64,000 nt of DNA from an uncultured Eubacteriales bacterium (GCA_900542565.1 UQOC01000002.1:20286-84285); one strand, 5' to 3'. Counted from the first letter of the stretch, positions 8,649 through 17,439 are shown. A program made the numbers and translations. Notes: generated from the sequence alone by a model not told the origin.

Positions 8649-10031
8649 TTATCTTTTACAGTCTTTTAATCCGTATTTTAATAGTTTATAGTTAAGCGCC
8701 TGTTTGGAGATCTTCAGTTTGTCAGCCGCTAAGGACATGTTTTTTGTAGAATTTAACGCCCATGTTATGAGTCGTTTTTCATACTCTTCCACTTTTTCTG
8801 TTAAACTTTGATCATCATCATAGTTAATCACCATAAACTTTTCATTCTCAAAATGAGATGTCAAATATGAAGGCAGACTTTCCAAGCCTATTTCCCGGGA
8901 ACGGATGATGTTAAATGACCCTTCGATCACATTTTTCAGTTCCCGCACATTACCCGGCCATGAATACTGGCAAAACAGCTCCATGACTTCATCAGTCACG
9001 CCGGTAACATTTTTGTTCATCTTTTTGTTATTCTCATTTATAAAGTAATTGGTCATAACCGGTATATCAGCAGTTCGATTGCGCAGAGCAGGCACCTCGA
9101 TAAAAACAGTGCTCAGCCTGTAGAAAAGATCCTGGCGCAATGAACCTTCTCTGATACAGGCGATCGGATTTTTATTGACTGCGCTTATGACTTTTACATC
9201 AAAAGAGATCGACTTATTACCACCTATACGGCGAATCTGCTTTTCTTCTATAGCTTTCAATATTTTGGCCTGCATGCCTAATTCCATTGAATTGATCTCG
9301 TCCAGGAACAAAGTTCCTCCATTGGCAATTTCAAACAGGCCCGCTTTATCCTCCGCCCCCGTAAAGCCTCCTCTTTCTGTTCCAAACAAAATACTTTCCA
9401 GCAGATTTTCCGGGATAGCGGCGCAGTTTTGAGAAACAAAATTAGCCCCGCACCGCACACCCGAAGTATGGATGCTCTGGGCGATCATTTCTTTTCCCGT
9501 ACCTGTTTCTCCGCATATCATTACCGCAGAATCCGTATTAGCGATCATGGGGATCTGCTTCTTTATTTCATTGATCTTGGTTGACGATGTCACGATGTCG
9601 TCAAGATGGTAAAACTTGTCCTTGTTATTTTGAAATTTTGGTATGTTTATATACCTTCGTTGGATGTCCTTATTACGACCGTCATCAATACTCCTGGCAA
9701 AATCAATCGCACCTACGATCTTGTCTCCCTGCATTATGGGCAAAGTACTGCAGATGTTCGTAACAGTGTCTCCATGAGATGTAGTCAGATGCTCTACCCG
9801 GTCATAGATAGGCTGTCCTGTTTTAAGGACCTGCATAATGGTGCTCTGCTCCTCCGTGAGTTCCGGATGAATCTCCAGGACTGTTTTTCCTACAATTTGA
9901 TCTAATTGCAGGCTATATACATCAGTCCTGAAATTAGTGTAATACTTGATAACGCCTTTTTCATCCGTGATCATTATCCCGTCGAAATAGTTATATATGT
10001 TCAGTATTTTGTCTAAATTCAAATCTGACAT
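8649..10031 (-). CDS. Sigma-54-dependent transcriptional activator (PAS-AAA-Fis HTH)
   Basis: This 460-residue enhancer-binding protein has an N-terminal PAS-type sensor (residues about 10-115), a sigma-54 interaction AAA+ domain (about 145-375) and a C-terminal Fis-type helix-turn-helix (about 425-455, LAADKLKISKQALNYKLLKYG). Walker A is GETGTGKE (174-181) and Walker B is LFLDEIN (241-247). The sigma-54 contact loop reads GGFTGA (221-226) instead of the usual GAFTGA. The architecture resembles RocR/BkdR-type regulators of amino-acid catabolism. A GTG 9 bases upstream is in frame, but the ATG at 10031 has the better-spaced AAGGTGG site. It should activate the adjacent dpp-amidohydrolase operon in response to a small molecule sensed by the PAS domain. 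Confidence 0.92.
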   Translation of the reverse strand: MSDLNLDKILNIYNYFDGIMITDEKGVIKYYTNFRTDVYSLQLDQIVGKTVLEIHPELTEEQSTIMQVLKTGQPIYDRVEHLTTSHGDTVTNICSTLPIMQGDKIVGAIDFARSIDDGRNKDIQRRYINIPKFQNNKDKFYHLDDIVTSSTKINEIKKQIPMIANTDSAVMICGETGTGKEMIAQSIHTSGVRCGANFVSQNCAAIPENLLESILFGTERGGFTGAEDKAGLFEIANGGTLFLDEINSMELGMQAKILKAIEEKQIRRIGGNKSISFDVKVISAVNKNPIACIREGSLRQDLFYRLSTVFIEVPALRNRTADIPVMTNYFINENNKKMNKNVTGVTDEVMELFCQYSWPGNVRELKNVIEGSFNIIRSREIGLESLPSYLTSHFENEKFMVINYDDDQSLTEKVEEYEKRLITWALNSTKNMSLAADKLKISKQALNYKLLKYGLKDCKR

Positions 10032-10061
10032 ATCAACCACCTTCTTTCTGGCTTTTTTTAA

Positions 10062-10067
10062 ATTATA
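10062..10067 (-). promoter_or_regulatory. Extended -10 promoter element of the sigma-54 activator gene
   Basis: On the minus strand TGATATAAT gives an extended -10 box (TGn-TATAAT) about 31 bases before the activator start codon. The -35 match (TTTTGC at 17 bases) is poor, as expected when an extended -10 is used. Confidence 0.5.
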
Positions 10068-10106
10068 TCATATCAATCGAAGAAGCAAAAATGATAACCT
10101 TTATAT

Positions 10107-10181
10107 GAAAGCATCTGAACTGCAATGGAAAAGTAAATCATCTGGCTTATATGCCAAATCCCTTGCAGTCCAAATGCTTTC
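10107..10181. repeat. Long imperfect inverted repeat between operons
   Basis: Arms at 10107-10125 and 10163-10181 match at 17 of 19 positions; the core of each arm is GAAAGCAT and CTGCAA. The 37-base loop contains a small GGC/GCC stem. It lies just downstream of the dihydropyrimidinase gene and upstream of the activator gene promoter. There is no U-tract, so it is not a classical terminator. It may block transcription readthrough or protect the mRNA 3' end. Confidence 0.5.
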
Positions 10182-10195
10182 CCGATATATCTATA

Positions 10196-11599
10196 TCAAA
10201 GCCCTGTATAACACCCCGCATGCATGTCTGCGCGGATGAATCGTCCCATTCCGTATTCTCCAACGAATTTCCCGTCGTCAACCGCTATATTTCCCCTTAA
10301 AAGGACCTTTTCTATTTTTCCTATCTTTTTTCTTCCCTCGAATATATTGTAGTCCACTCCGTTAGGGTTATCGGCAAGGCGTACAGTCCCTTCCCACGAA
10401 GGGTCAAATATCACTATATCCGCATCGGAACCGACTTCCAGCGTTCCTTTCTGTGGAAATATCCCGTTGATCTTAGCTGGCTTGGCCGCGATCAGTTCTA
10501 CAAATTTTTTTCTTGAAATCCTGCCGGTCTCCACGCCGTATGTCCATATCATAGAAAATCTGTCTCCGGCTCCCGGCGATCCGTTCGGGATTTGCGTGAA
10601 ATCATCTCTGCCTGCCTGCTTCAGTTCCGCCACATCTATCCCGCAATGATCCGAAGAAACAGCCGTCAGTATACCCCTGTCAAGGGCCTCCCACAATGCG
10701 TCTATATCTTCCTGGTCCCTGAGCGCCGGCGAGCAGACATATTTAGACGCCTCATTAAAGTCAGGATTGTCAAGCACATCTTTTGTTATGGTAAGATAGT
10801 GGGTACATGTTTCACCGTTGATATTGACTCCGTTTCCTCTGGCCTCAATAAGCTCCTTAAGGGCTTCTCTGCATGTAACATGCGCTATATATACCGGCGT
10901 ACCTACTTTTCCAGCCAGGTATGCCGCCCTTCTGACTCCTTCCGCTTCCGTAAACGGCGGCCTGGAAATATAATGATATTTGGGAGCCGTCTGACCTTTT
11001 TTGATACATTCTCTCCTGAGGAAATCCAGTATTTCACCGTTTTCCGCATGTACAAATACCGTGGCGCCAACTTCTCCTGCCCGTTCAAGGATCCTGTAAT
11101 AAGAACCGTCGTCAACATGAAGAGGGGAACCGTTATATGCCATGAATATCTTTATACTGGATATCCCCTTTTCCGGAAATTTATATATTTCATCAAAAAT
11201 ATCATCTGTCAGATATGTTACCATGGCATGCAGGGCATAATCCACGCAGCTTTTGCCCTTTGCCCTGACATTGATACGGTAATCGATAGAATCCAGCAAT
11301 CCAGTATCAGGGTCCTGAGGCGCGAAATCTATTATGGTCGTAGTCCCTCCGACTATTGCCGAGTCCGTAGTTTCATAACCGGCAGTATCTTTGTCGCCAA
11401 CATTGCACAAAGCTGAAAAATGAGTATGCTGGTCAACGCCTCCCGGCATTACCAATTTTCCTTCAGCATCGATAATTCTATCCGCATCGGCTTCGATATG
11501 CTCCCCGATTGCTGATATTTTCTCACCTTCAATGAGGATATCGCCCTTAAATTCATTTCTGTCTGTAATTATCATTCCATTTTTTATTAAAGTTATCAT
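10196..11599 (-). CDS. Dihydropyrimidinase / D-hydantoinase family enzyme
   Basis: This 467-residue cyclic amidohydrolase opens hydantoin or dihydropyrimidine rings to N-carbamoyl amino acids. Visible hallmarks are the metal motif DQHTHF near residue 60, the carboxylated lysine in SSIKIFMAY (about 150), His in FVHAENG and IAHVTC, and the Asp in SSDHCG. Length is normal for the family (about 460). The ATG at 11599 is preferred over a GTG three codons upstream because AAGGGTG precedes it at a proper distance. It is the last gene of the operon and would supply N-carbamoyl amino acids to the amidohydrolase at 12341-13546. The racemase-like protein between them could interconvert hydantoin enantiomers. 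Confidence 0.92.
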   Translation of the reverse strand: MITLIKNGMIITDRNEFKGDILIEGEKISAIGEHIEADADRIIDAEGKLVMPGGVDQHTHFSALCNVGDKDTAGYETTDSAIVGGTTTIIDFAPQDPDTGLLDSIDYRINVRAKGKSCVDYALHAMVTYLTDDIFDEIYKFPEKGISSIKIFMAYNGSPLHVDDGSYYRILERAGEVGATVFVHAENGEILDFLRRECIKKGQTAPKYHYISRPPFTEAEGVRRAAYLAGKVGTPVYIAHVTCREALKELIEARGNGVNINGETCTHYLTITKDVLDNPDFNEASKYVCSPALRDQEDIDALWEALDRGILTAVSSDHCGIDVAELKQAGRDDFTQIPNGSPGAGDRFSMIWTYGVETGRISRKKFVELIAAKPAKINGIFPQKGTLEVGSDADIVIFDPSWEGTVRLADNPNGVDYNIFEGRKKIGKIEKVLLRGNIAVDDGKFVGEYGMGRFIRADMHAGCYTGL

Positions 11600-11616
11600 A
11601 TTTTTCACCCTTAACT

Positions 11617-12351
11617 CTATATTTCAACTATACCGTCAAATCCTTTAAATTCTTTTTTTTCAGGTGGTTTCCATGTATTGGCTTTACTGGTTTTTACCTT
11701 CATTTTTACCAGCGCCTCGGCGAACTTTACCGCCGGAACCACGCCGTCCAGTACAGGCACGCCTAATTCTTTGCGCAGTTCATCGGCAAAATCCACAAAA
11801 CCGGCACATCCCAAAAGGATACATTCGGCTCCGTCCTGGGTAACTGCTATCCTGCTCTGATCTGCCAGAGCTGCCAGTCCTTTTTCAGGGTGTTTTCCAA
11901 AATCCAGCACAGAAAGACCGGTTGATCTTATGGATCGGCAAAAGCTTTCTGCTCCATAAGCTTTGACAATATCTTCCGTAACTTTTCTTGACCGCTCAAG
12001 CACCGAGACAATGCTGAAATAAGGCGCAATAAACTTGGCGGCGGTAATCGCGGATTCACATATTCCAAGAACCGGTTTATCTGTTATTTCTCTTGCTGCT
12101 GACAACCCAGGATCACCAAAACATGCGATAATGAACGCATCGGCTTTTTCTTCTCTGTCTCCTTTGATTATTTCCTGAAGAACGCCCGGTACTGACAGAT
12201 ACTCATCCACATAACACTCGATGCTGTCCGGGCCTGTCTTTGGGCTTACTGCCAGGATTTCTGTTTCGGGATCAGCAGACCGTAATGCTGCATCATAAAT
12301 GCTGTCTGTCATAGACTGTGTTGTATTAGGGTTGATGATCTTAATTTTCAA
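11617..12351 (-). CDS. Asp/Glu/hydantoin racemase family protein
   Basis: This 244-residue protein has the two-Cys active-site arrangement of the Asp/Glu/hydantoin racemase family: Cys in FIIACFGDPG (about 78) and Cys in CILLGCAGF (about 184). The N terminus MKIKIINPNTTQ is typical of hydantoin racemase. A TTG at 12351 fits the GGGGGAG site 7 bases upstream; the TTG two codons earlier would be too close. It overlaps the upstream M20 amidohydrolase gene by 11 bases. Located between a hydantoinase and a carbamoylase-like gene, it most likely racemises 5-substituted hydantoins. Allantoin racemase or maleate isomerase activity cannot be excluded. Confidence 0.85.
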   Translation of the reverse strand: MKIKIINPNTTQSMTDSIYDAALRSADPETEILAVSPKTGPDSIECYVDEYLSVPGVLQEIIKGDREEKADAFIIACFGDPGLSAAREITDKPVLGICESAITAAKFIAPYFSIVSVLERSRKVTEDIVKAYGAESFCRSIRSTGLSVLDFGKHPEKGLAALADQSRIAVTQDGAECILLGCAGFVDFADELRKELGVPVLDGVVPAVKFAEALVKMKVKTSKANTWKPPEKKEFKGFDGIVEI

Positions 12352-13546
12352 TTTCAAACTCCCCCTTATCTATCTTTTTTATTGTTTCAAGAAAGACCTC
12401 CGCGCCAGCCTTAATATCCTCCGGCGAGGAATATTCGTCATATCTGTGGCTTATACCGCCTTTGCTGGGAATAAACAAAAGCGCTGAAGGCGCTATAAAG
12501 CTCATATTTATCAAATCATGCCCCGCTCCGCTATACATTCTCATATGAGCGTATTTTTTCTCATCGGCAGCATTCTCCGCAAGCAGACAAAGCCTTTTAT
12601 CACAGAGTGTCTCGGGCTGGGTAATATATTCTTCTAATCGAAGTCCCTTGTCTTTCCATTCATTCCTAAAATTATCTATTACTTCATACATACCTGTCAT
12701 TTCTTTATCTCTCAGCTCGATAACGAAGCTTGTCTCCCCAGGTATCACATTGACCGCTCCCGGCTCCACATCCATGGTGCCTATGGTACATACCATGGTA
12801 TCTCCGGTTGCGCGAACCTTGTCCATAAGCCATGTGATCATTTTACAGGTTTTCTCCATCGCATCATCGCGAAGGGCCATGGGGGTACTTCCCGCATGAT
12901 TTGCCATCCCCTTGACAATAGCCTTGTAGCGGAGTATGCCAAAAATCCCTTCAACGATGCCTATGGTCATGCCTTTCGCTTCAAGCAATCCACCCTGTTC
13001 GATGTGGTATTCCACATATGCCAGATAATCTTCTGCCCTTCGCTTGCAGCTCCTAAAGTCTTTCTCGGAAATATGATATAAAGCCATAGGCTCCCTCATT
13101 GATTCTTCCAGAACAGCTCCGGCGAAAGCTTTACTCCCGAATGTGCCGCCAACCGCATTACCTTCCTCTTCGTTGAACGCTATCACCTCTATGGGATGTC
13201 TGTTTGCCCATCCCTCTTCTTTGAGCGCCCGCACGGCTTCAATGGCGCTTATGACCCCCAGGGCTCCGTCATAAATGCCTCCCATCGGTACGGTATCAAT
13301 ATGCGAGCCCACCGCGATCTTTTTCGCCATCTTGTCATCGTTGGACGCTGGCAGCAGTCCTGTAAGATTTCCTACTGCGTCTACGGAAGTAATCAGCCCT
13401 GCCTCCTCCATCTTTGACCTGATCAGCTCTCTTCCCTTTAGAAAGTCTTCGCTGTACGCCACGCGGCTTGTACCTTTTCCGGGAATAAAACCTATTTTTC
13501 CAAGCTCATACAAGTCGGCCATAAGCCTTTTTATATTTATGCCCAT
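12341..13546 (-). CDS. N-carbamoyl-L-amino-acid hydrolase / allantoate amidohydrolase family (M20)
   Basis: This 401-residue Zn/Mn enzyme of the hydantoinase/carbamoylase branch of M20 peptidases cleaves N-carbamoyl groups to release an amino acid, CO2 and ammonia. Metal-binding segments are GSHIDTVPMGGIYDGALG (about 80-100) and FNEEEGNAVGG (about 125). The dimerisation-domain segment NHAGSTPMALRDD follows near residue 220, and a C-terminal GAGHDLINM His motif is present. It overlaps both neighbours, so translation of the three genes is probably coupled. With the dihydropyrimidinase and racemase it completes the classical hydantoin-to-amino-acid pathway; an allantoate substrate is the main alternative. 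Confidence 0.9.
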   Translation of the reverse strand: MGINIKRLMADLYELGKIGFIPGKGTSRVAYSEDFLKGRELIRSKMEEAGLITSVDAVGNLTGLLPASNDDKMAKKIAVGSHIDTVPMGGIYDGALGVISAIEAVRALKEEGWANRHPIEVIAFNEEEGNAVGGTFGSKAFAGAVLEESMREPMALYHISEKDFRSCKRRAEDYLAYVEYHIEQGGLLEAKGMTIGIVEGIFGILRYKAIVKGMANHAGSTPMALRDDAMEKTCKMITWLMDKVRATGDTMVCTIGTMDVEPGAVNVIPGETSFVIELRDKEMTGMYEVIDNFRNEWKDKGLRLEEYITQPETLCDKRLCLLAENAADEKKYAHMRMYSGAGHDLINMSFIAPSALLFIPSKGGISHRYDEYSSPEDIKAGAEVFLETIKKIDKGEFEIEN

Positions 13547-14736
13547 TCGTCTGCCTTTCTTTTTTGCAAATCATTGAGAAACTCTTCAATAAGGTCAAGG
13601 CCCCTTTTGATATGGTCCATCGACGCTGCAAAAGACAGTCTGACATAACCATCTCCATATTGGCCAAAGGCATCGCCCGGTACAACCACCACCTGTTTTT
13701 CTTCTAAAAGTTTCATGGCAAATTCTTCGCTTGACAAGCCTGTTTCTTTAATAGAGATAAAAGCATAAAATGTGCCTTCTGATGGCGTATATCTCACCAG
13801 CGGCATGGAACGGAGACGATCTGCCAGGTAATCTCTGCGTTTTCTGTAGCTCTCAACCATAAAGTCAAGGTGATCCCGCTCTCCCCTAAGGGCTTCCAAT
13901 GCAGCATACTGGCTCGGCATGGCAACGCAGGCACTTATGTTTTCCTGCAGTTTTGTTATATTTCCGATGATATGCGCAGGCCCGGCCGCGTACCCTATTC
14001 TAAATCCGGTCATGGCGAATGTTTTAGAAAAGCTGTCAATGACCAGCGTGCGCTCTTTCATGCCATCGAGCGACGCTATACTTGTGAAGCTTACGCCGTC
14101 AAAAATAATGTGCTTGTAAACCTCGTCGCTGATTACCAGCAGGTCAAATTCTTTTGCCAGTGAAGCGAGCTGCTCCAGATCTGTTTTTTTCAGAACCGCT
14201 CCCGTTGGATTACACGGCGAATTTACTATTATGGCTTTAGTCTTTTCTGTTACCGCCTCTCTGATTGCTTTTATATCCGGTGAAAAACCTCTGTCGGCGT
14301 CTGCGCTGACGCTGACAGGCACCCCTCCGCACATCCGTATCTGCTGTATATAATTTGTCCAGCATGGCTCGATCACAATAACCTCGTCTCCGGGGTCGAG
14401 AATTACTTTAAGTCCCTGAAAGAGGGCGGCCATTGCTCCCGGCGTCATGGTTATCTGCGTATCCGGATCATATTCTAATCCGATTTCTTGTTCAAGATAT
14501 TTGCTCACCTCACACCGGAGCGGAAGTATACCGGCGTTTTCGGAGTACCTGGTCTTTCCTTCCTTTATAGCTCTGCACGCAGCGTTTAAAATGTTTTCAG
14601 AAGGTATAAAATCCGGCTCTCCAACTGTAAAACTTATTGGGTCTTCATATTCCAACGCTTTATTGAACATTTTTCTTATCTTGGAAAATTGAATCGTCCT
14701 GGTATTTTCAGATATAAAATCCCTTTTTTGCCTCAT
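13537..14736 (-). CDS. PLP-dependent aminotransferase, class I/II
   Basis: This 399-residue fold-type I aminotransferase shows the N-terminal SFTVGEPDF segment, NSPCNPTGAV, the Asp-containing VISDEVYKH, and the Schiff-base lysine in SFSKTFAMTGFRIGYAAGP near residue 235. The C-terminal Arg region YVRLSFA binds a carboxylate. The ATG at 14736 follows AGGAGG by 7 bases and just clears the upstream kinase stop at 14753. A second ATG one codon earlier is possible. It probably transfers the amino group of the amino acid released by the carboxy-terminal hydrolases in this operon. Specificity (aspartate, aromatic or branched) is not readable. Confidence 0.9.
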   Translation of the reverse strand: MRQKRDFISENTRTIQFSKIRKMFNKALEYEDPISFTVGEPDFIPSENILNAACRAIKEGKTRYSENAGILPLRCEVSKYLEQEIGLEYDPDTQITMTPGAMAALFQGLKVILDPGDEVIVIEPCWTNYIQQIRMCGGVPVSVSADADRGFSPDIKAIREAVTEKTKAIIVNSPCNPTGAVLKKTDLEQLASLAKEFDLLVISDEVYKHIIFDGVSFTSIASLDGMKERTLVIDSFSKTFAMTGFRIGYAAGPAHIIGNITKLQENISACVAMPSQYAALEALRGERDHLDFMVESYRKRRDYLADRLRSMPLVRYTPSEGTFYAFISIKETGLSSEEFAMKLLEEKQVVVVPGDAFGQYGDGYVRLSFAASMDHIKRGLDLIEEFLNDLQKRKADEWA

Positions 14737-14752
14737 CATCCATCCTCCTGAT

Positions 14753-15775
14753 CTATCTTTGCACTCTGCCAGATCCATCCCCGCCTGCCAGAGCTTTGAC
14801 TTCATTTACCGAAACGAGGTTGAAATCCCCTTCTATTGAATGTTTCAGGCACGAAGCGGCTGTCGCGAACTCAAGGGCTTCAGTATCGTCCATTCCCGTA
14901 TAAAGGCCATATATCAGCCCTGCCCCAAAACTGTCTCCGCCTCCTACCCGGTCTACTATATGTACTGAATATTCCTTTGAAAATATTGCCTGCCCGTCAT
15001 GGTACAGCATGGCCGCCCACTTATTGTCGCTGGCTGATATGCTTGTTCTCAGCGTGATCGCTGCGTAATCAAGGTCAAAGCGTTCAATCAGCTTTCTGGC
15101 TACATCCTTATATCCGTTACGGTTCAGCTTTCCGGCATTGATGTCTGTAGCATCAGCTTTTATCCCAAAGACTTTCTCTGCGTCCTCTTCATTGGCAATG
15201 CATACATCGGTATATTTCATGAGCTCGCCCATCGTCTCAGCGGCTTGCTCACTTGTCCACAGATTTTTACGGAAATTCAGGTCGCAGCTTACCGTAATAT
15301 TTCTTTTCTTAGCTTCTTTTACCGCATCTTTACAAATTTCAGCCACATTTGGCCCAAGTGCGGGGGTAATCCCTGTAAAATGGAACCAGCCGGCGTCCTT
15401 AAAAATCTCGTTCCAATCAAAATCATCACGGCAGCTTTCACCGATCGCTGAATGTGCTCTGTCGTAAACGACCTTTGAAGGTCTCTGCGATGCGCCTTTT
15501 TCCAGATAATAGATCCCAATGCGGCTGCCGCCTGTCGAAATGCCGCCGACATCTACTCCATATTTTCGCAGTTCCCTGATAGCCGCTTCCCCGATCGGAT
15601 TATCCGGTAATTTTGTCACAAACGCCGCGTCGAGGCCGTAATTTGCCAGCGATACAGCAACATTGGCTTCACCGCCTCCAAAAGTAGCCTGAAATTCCGG
15701 CTCCTGCAAAAAACGAAGGTAACCTTTTGGAGCCAGTCTGAGCATTATCTCTCCGAATGTTACGATTTTTGACAT
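14753..15775 (-). CDS. kdgK: 2-keto-3-deoxygluconate kinase, PfkB family
   Basis: This 340-residue sugar kinase phosphorylates 2-keto-3-deoxygluconate to KDPG. The PfkB signatures are the N-terminal FGGGEANVAVSLANYG and the C-terminal DRVGGGDSFGAGLIYGL with the catalytic Asp. The N terminus (GEIMLRLAPKGYLRFLQ) is characteristic of KDG kinases. Of two ATGs, the one at 15775 has AAAGGAG at 7 bases, while the one two codons earlier nearly touches the site. It is coupled to the KDPG aldolase gene just upstream: the aldolase stop overlaps this ribosome-binding site. Confidence 0.92.
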   Translation of the reverse strand: MSKIVTFGEIMLRLAPKGYLRFLQEPEFQATFGGGEANVAVSLANYGLDAAFVTKLPDNPIGEAAIRELRKYGVDVGGISTGGSRIGIYYLEKGASQRPSKVVYDRAHSAIGESCRDDFDWNEIFKDAGWFHFTGITPALGPNVAEICKDAVKEAKKRNITVSCDLNFRKNLWTSEQAAETMGELMKYTDVCIANEEDAEKVFGIKADATDINAGKLNRNGYKDVARKLIERFDLDYAAITLRTSISASDNKWAAMLYHDGQAIFSKEYSVHIVDRVGGGDSFGAGLIYGLYTGMDDTEALEFATAASCLKHSIEGDFNLVSVNEVKALAGGDGSGRVQR

Positions 15776-15777
15776 TT

Positions 15778-16410
15778 TCATTCTCCTTTCACTCGAATCG
15801 CTATTTCCATAGCCTTGCGGCTTATTTCAGTTATTTCCTCCCACCTGTTCTCTCTTATGAGTTCATCCTTTACCATAAAAGAGCCGCCGCACGCTATAAC
15901 GCTTTTTTCCCGCAGGTATTCCCCCAGATTATTTAGAGAAATACCTCCTGTCGGCATAAATTGTAAAGATTGAAAAGGCCCGGCCAAAGCCTTTATTGTT
16001 TTCACTCCTCCAAACTGCTCTGCCGGAAAAAATTTTACGACAGACAGGTTCTTCCTCATGGCCTTTTGAATTTCTGTCGGCGTTACGCAGCCAGGCAAAG
16101 GCAACAGCCCCATCTCAAGCGTAAAGTCAACTATTTCTTCATCAAAGCCCGGGCTTACAATGAATTTTGCGCCAGCCTTTACAGCTTTTTCAGCCTCTTC
16201 CATGTTTGTGACGGTCCCCGCTCCCACCATCATATCCGGAAAGGCCGATGTAATGGAGGCTATGGCCTTTTCAGCTCCGCTTGCGCGAAAAGTGATTTCC
16301 GCACAATTTATCCCGCCCTTTCGCAGCGCTTCCGCAAGCAGCTCCGCTTTTTCATATTCTTCCAGTTTTACTACCGGTACTATCTTTGCTTTTTTCAGTT
16401 CTTCTTTCAT
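15778..16410 (-). CDS. eda: 2-dehydro-3-deoxyphosphogluconate (KDPG/KHG) aldolase
   Basis: This 210-residue class I aldolase cleaves KDPG to pyruvate and glyceraldehyde-3-phosphate. It has the catalytic Glu in CAEITFRA (about 38), the Schiff-base Lys in SVVKFFPAEQFGG (about 127), and phosphate-binding GAGTV and MPTGGIS. Length is standard. It is the first gene of the operon. Its pairing with KDG kinase is normal for hexuronate or gluconate catabolism, but no dehydratase or isomerase is nearby. Co-transcription with hydantoin-type genes is unusual. KHG aldolase activity (glyoxylate plus pyruvate) would fit an amino-acid-degrading operon and cannot be distinguished from KDPG activity by sequence. 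Confidence 0.92.
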   Translation of the reverse strand: MKEELKKAKIVPVVKLEEYEKAELLAEALRKGGINCAEITFRASGAEKAIASITSAFPDMMVGAGTVTNMEEAEKAVKAGAKFIVSPGFDEEIVDFTLEMGLLPLPGCVTPTEIQKAMRKNLSVVKFFPAEQFGGVKTIKALAGPFQSLQFMPTGGISLNNLGEYLREKSVIACGGSFMVKDELIRENRWEEITEISRKAMEIAIRVKGE

Positions 16411-16565
16411 AACGCGCCGTCCCTTCTTTAAAGTTTCTTAGCTTTACTTTATCAATTATCATCTTCATAAGAAATCGCTCTTTCGTTTGATTTTCATGGA
16501 TAAGTTTTTTCTTTCTATGGTTCTTTTAGGTAAAAATCTACTACCTTTTGTACCTTTTCTCACAT

Positions 16566-16613
16566 TAAAAAAGAAGTCTCACAAAACGGATCTGCGCTTT
16601 GCAAAGACTTCTC
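16566..16613 (-). terminator. Rho-independent terminator of the LuxR-type regulator gene
   Basis: On the minus strand the stem AGAAGTCT pairs with AGACTTCT and is followed by six U. It lies about 45 bases past the regulator stop codon and separates that gene from the aldolase operon. Confidence 0.7.
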
Positions 16614-16656
16614 TTTTTGCTATGAATAATATTAAATTATATGCGTCATATTTCAG

Positions 16657-17439
16657 CTAAAGTTCATCAAAATTGATCTTATCTGTAGATAACGGCAATC
16701 CCTGAAGAAGCTGTACACGATTTGTTACATGCATTTTCTCATAAAGACTGTGAAAATGCTTTTTAACAGTGTTGACGCTTATATTCATCAATCCTGCTAT
16801 CTTTTCATTGCTATAACCCTTTACCGCATAGTCCAGAAGTTCCGACTCTCTGCCTGTAAGGCCGAATTCTCTGCTTATCCTCTCATGATATCCTTTAGCA
16901 AAGAAATATCTCGCGTCGCCTTTTTTATTTTCATAGTAAAGTCTGTAGGCCAGATGTTTATGAAGCTGATCCATGATAAAGAGATCTCTCTTTGTAAAGT
17001 CATCCCTTCCTTTTCCTCGGAAAAAAGTTACGAGTCCAACGACTTCTTCGCGAAACACAATATTCATGCCCATTGCATACTTAAACCGGCACGGCAAATA
17101 AAAATTATGATAAATATTGGACTGTTCCATAGCCTCTTCCGTTAGAAGCTCTGTCTGCAAATACGCCATATTATACCCGCTGATCAAAAGCCAGTAAAGA
17201 GGATTTCCGTTGCTATAATTTTTTTCATACAAATCAATGTTCTTATCATCTATATTATAGGAAACGCTATTTGTAACCTCATGGTTGTCCACAAGTGAAA
17301 AAACGGCTCCATCAAATCCTATGAGCATATTGAGCCTGTCTAAAACAGTCTTTCTCATATCATCAAAGGAGTAGATGAACGATATATTATATGCTATTTC
17401 ATTTAAAAACATCCATTCGCTTTCCTGTAAAAATGCCAT
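16657..17439 (-). CDS. LuxR-type transcriptional regulator with N-terminal sensor region
   Basis: This 260-residue regulator has a C-terminal LuxR/GerE helix-turn-helix (about residues 195-250): LTGRESELLDYAVKGYSNEKIAG then ISVNTVKKHFHSLYEKM. The N-terminal 180 residues look like a GAF-type sensor but have no recognised ligand motif. The ATG at 17439 has GAGGGG 8 bases upstream; an in-frame ATG 12 codons earlier lacks a site. It ends just upstream of the KDPG aldolase-hydantoinase operon in the same direction, with a terminator between. Regulation of that operon is an inference from adjacency. Confidence 0.88.
   Translation of the reverse strand: MAFLQESEWMFLNEIAYNISFIYSFDDMRKTVLDRLNMLIGFDGAVFSLVDNHEVTNSVSYNIDDKNIDLYEKNYSNGNPLYWLLISGYNMAYLQTELLTEEAMEQSNIYHNFYLPCRFKYAMGMNIVFREEVVGLVTFFRGKGRDDFTKRDLFIMDQLHKHLAYRLYYENKKGDARYFFAKGYHERISREFGLTGRESELLDYAVKGYSNEKIAGLMNISVNTVKKHFHSLYEKMHVTNRVQLLQGLPLSTDKINFDEL

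Noticed and set aside
10592-11416. Plus-strand open frame of 274 codons
   Set aside because: It is antisense to the dihydropyrimidinase gene, whose motifs are complete; its own translation has no recognisable domains.
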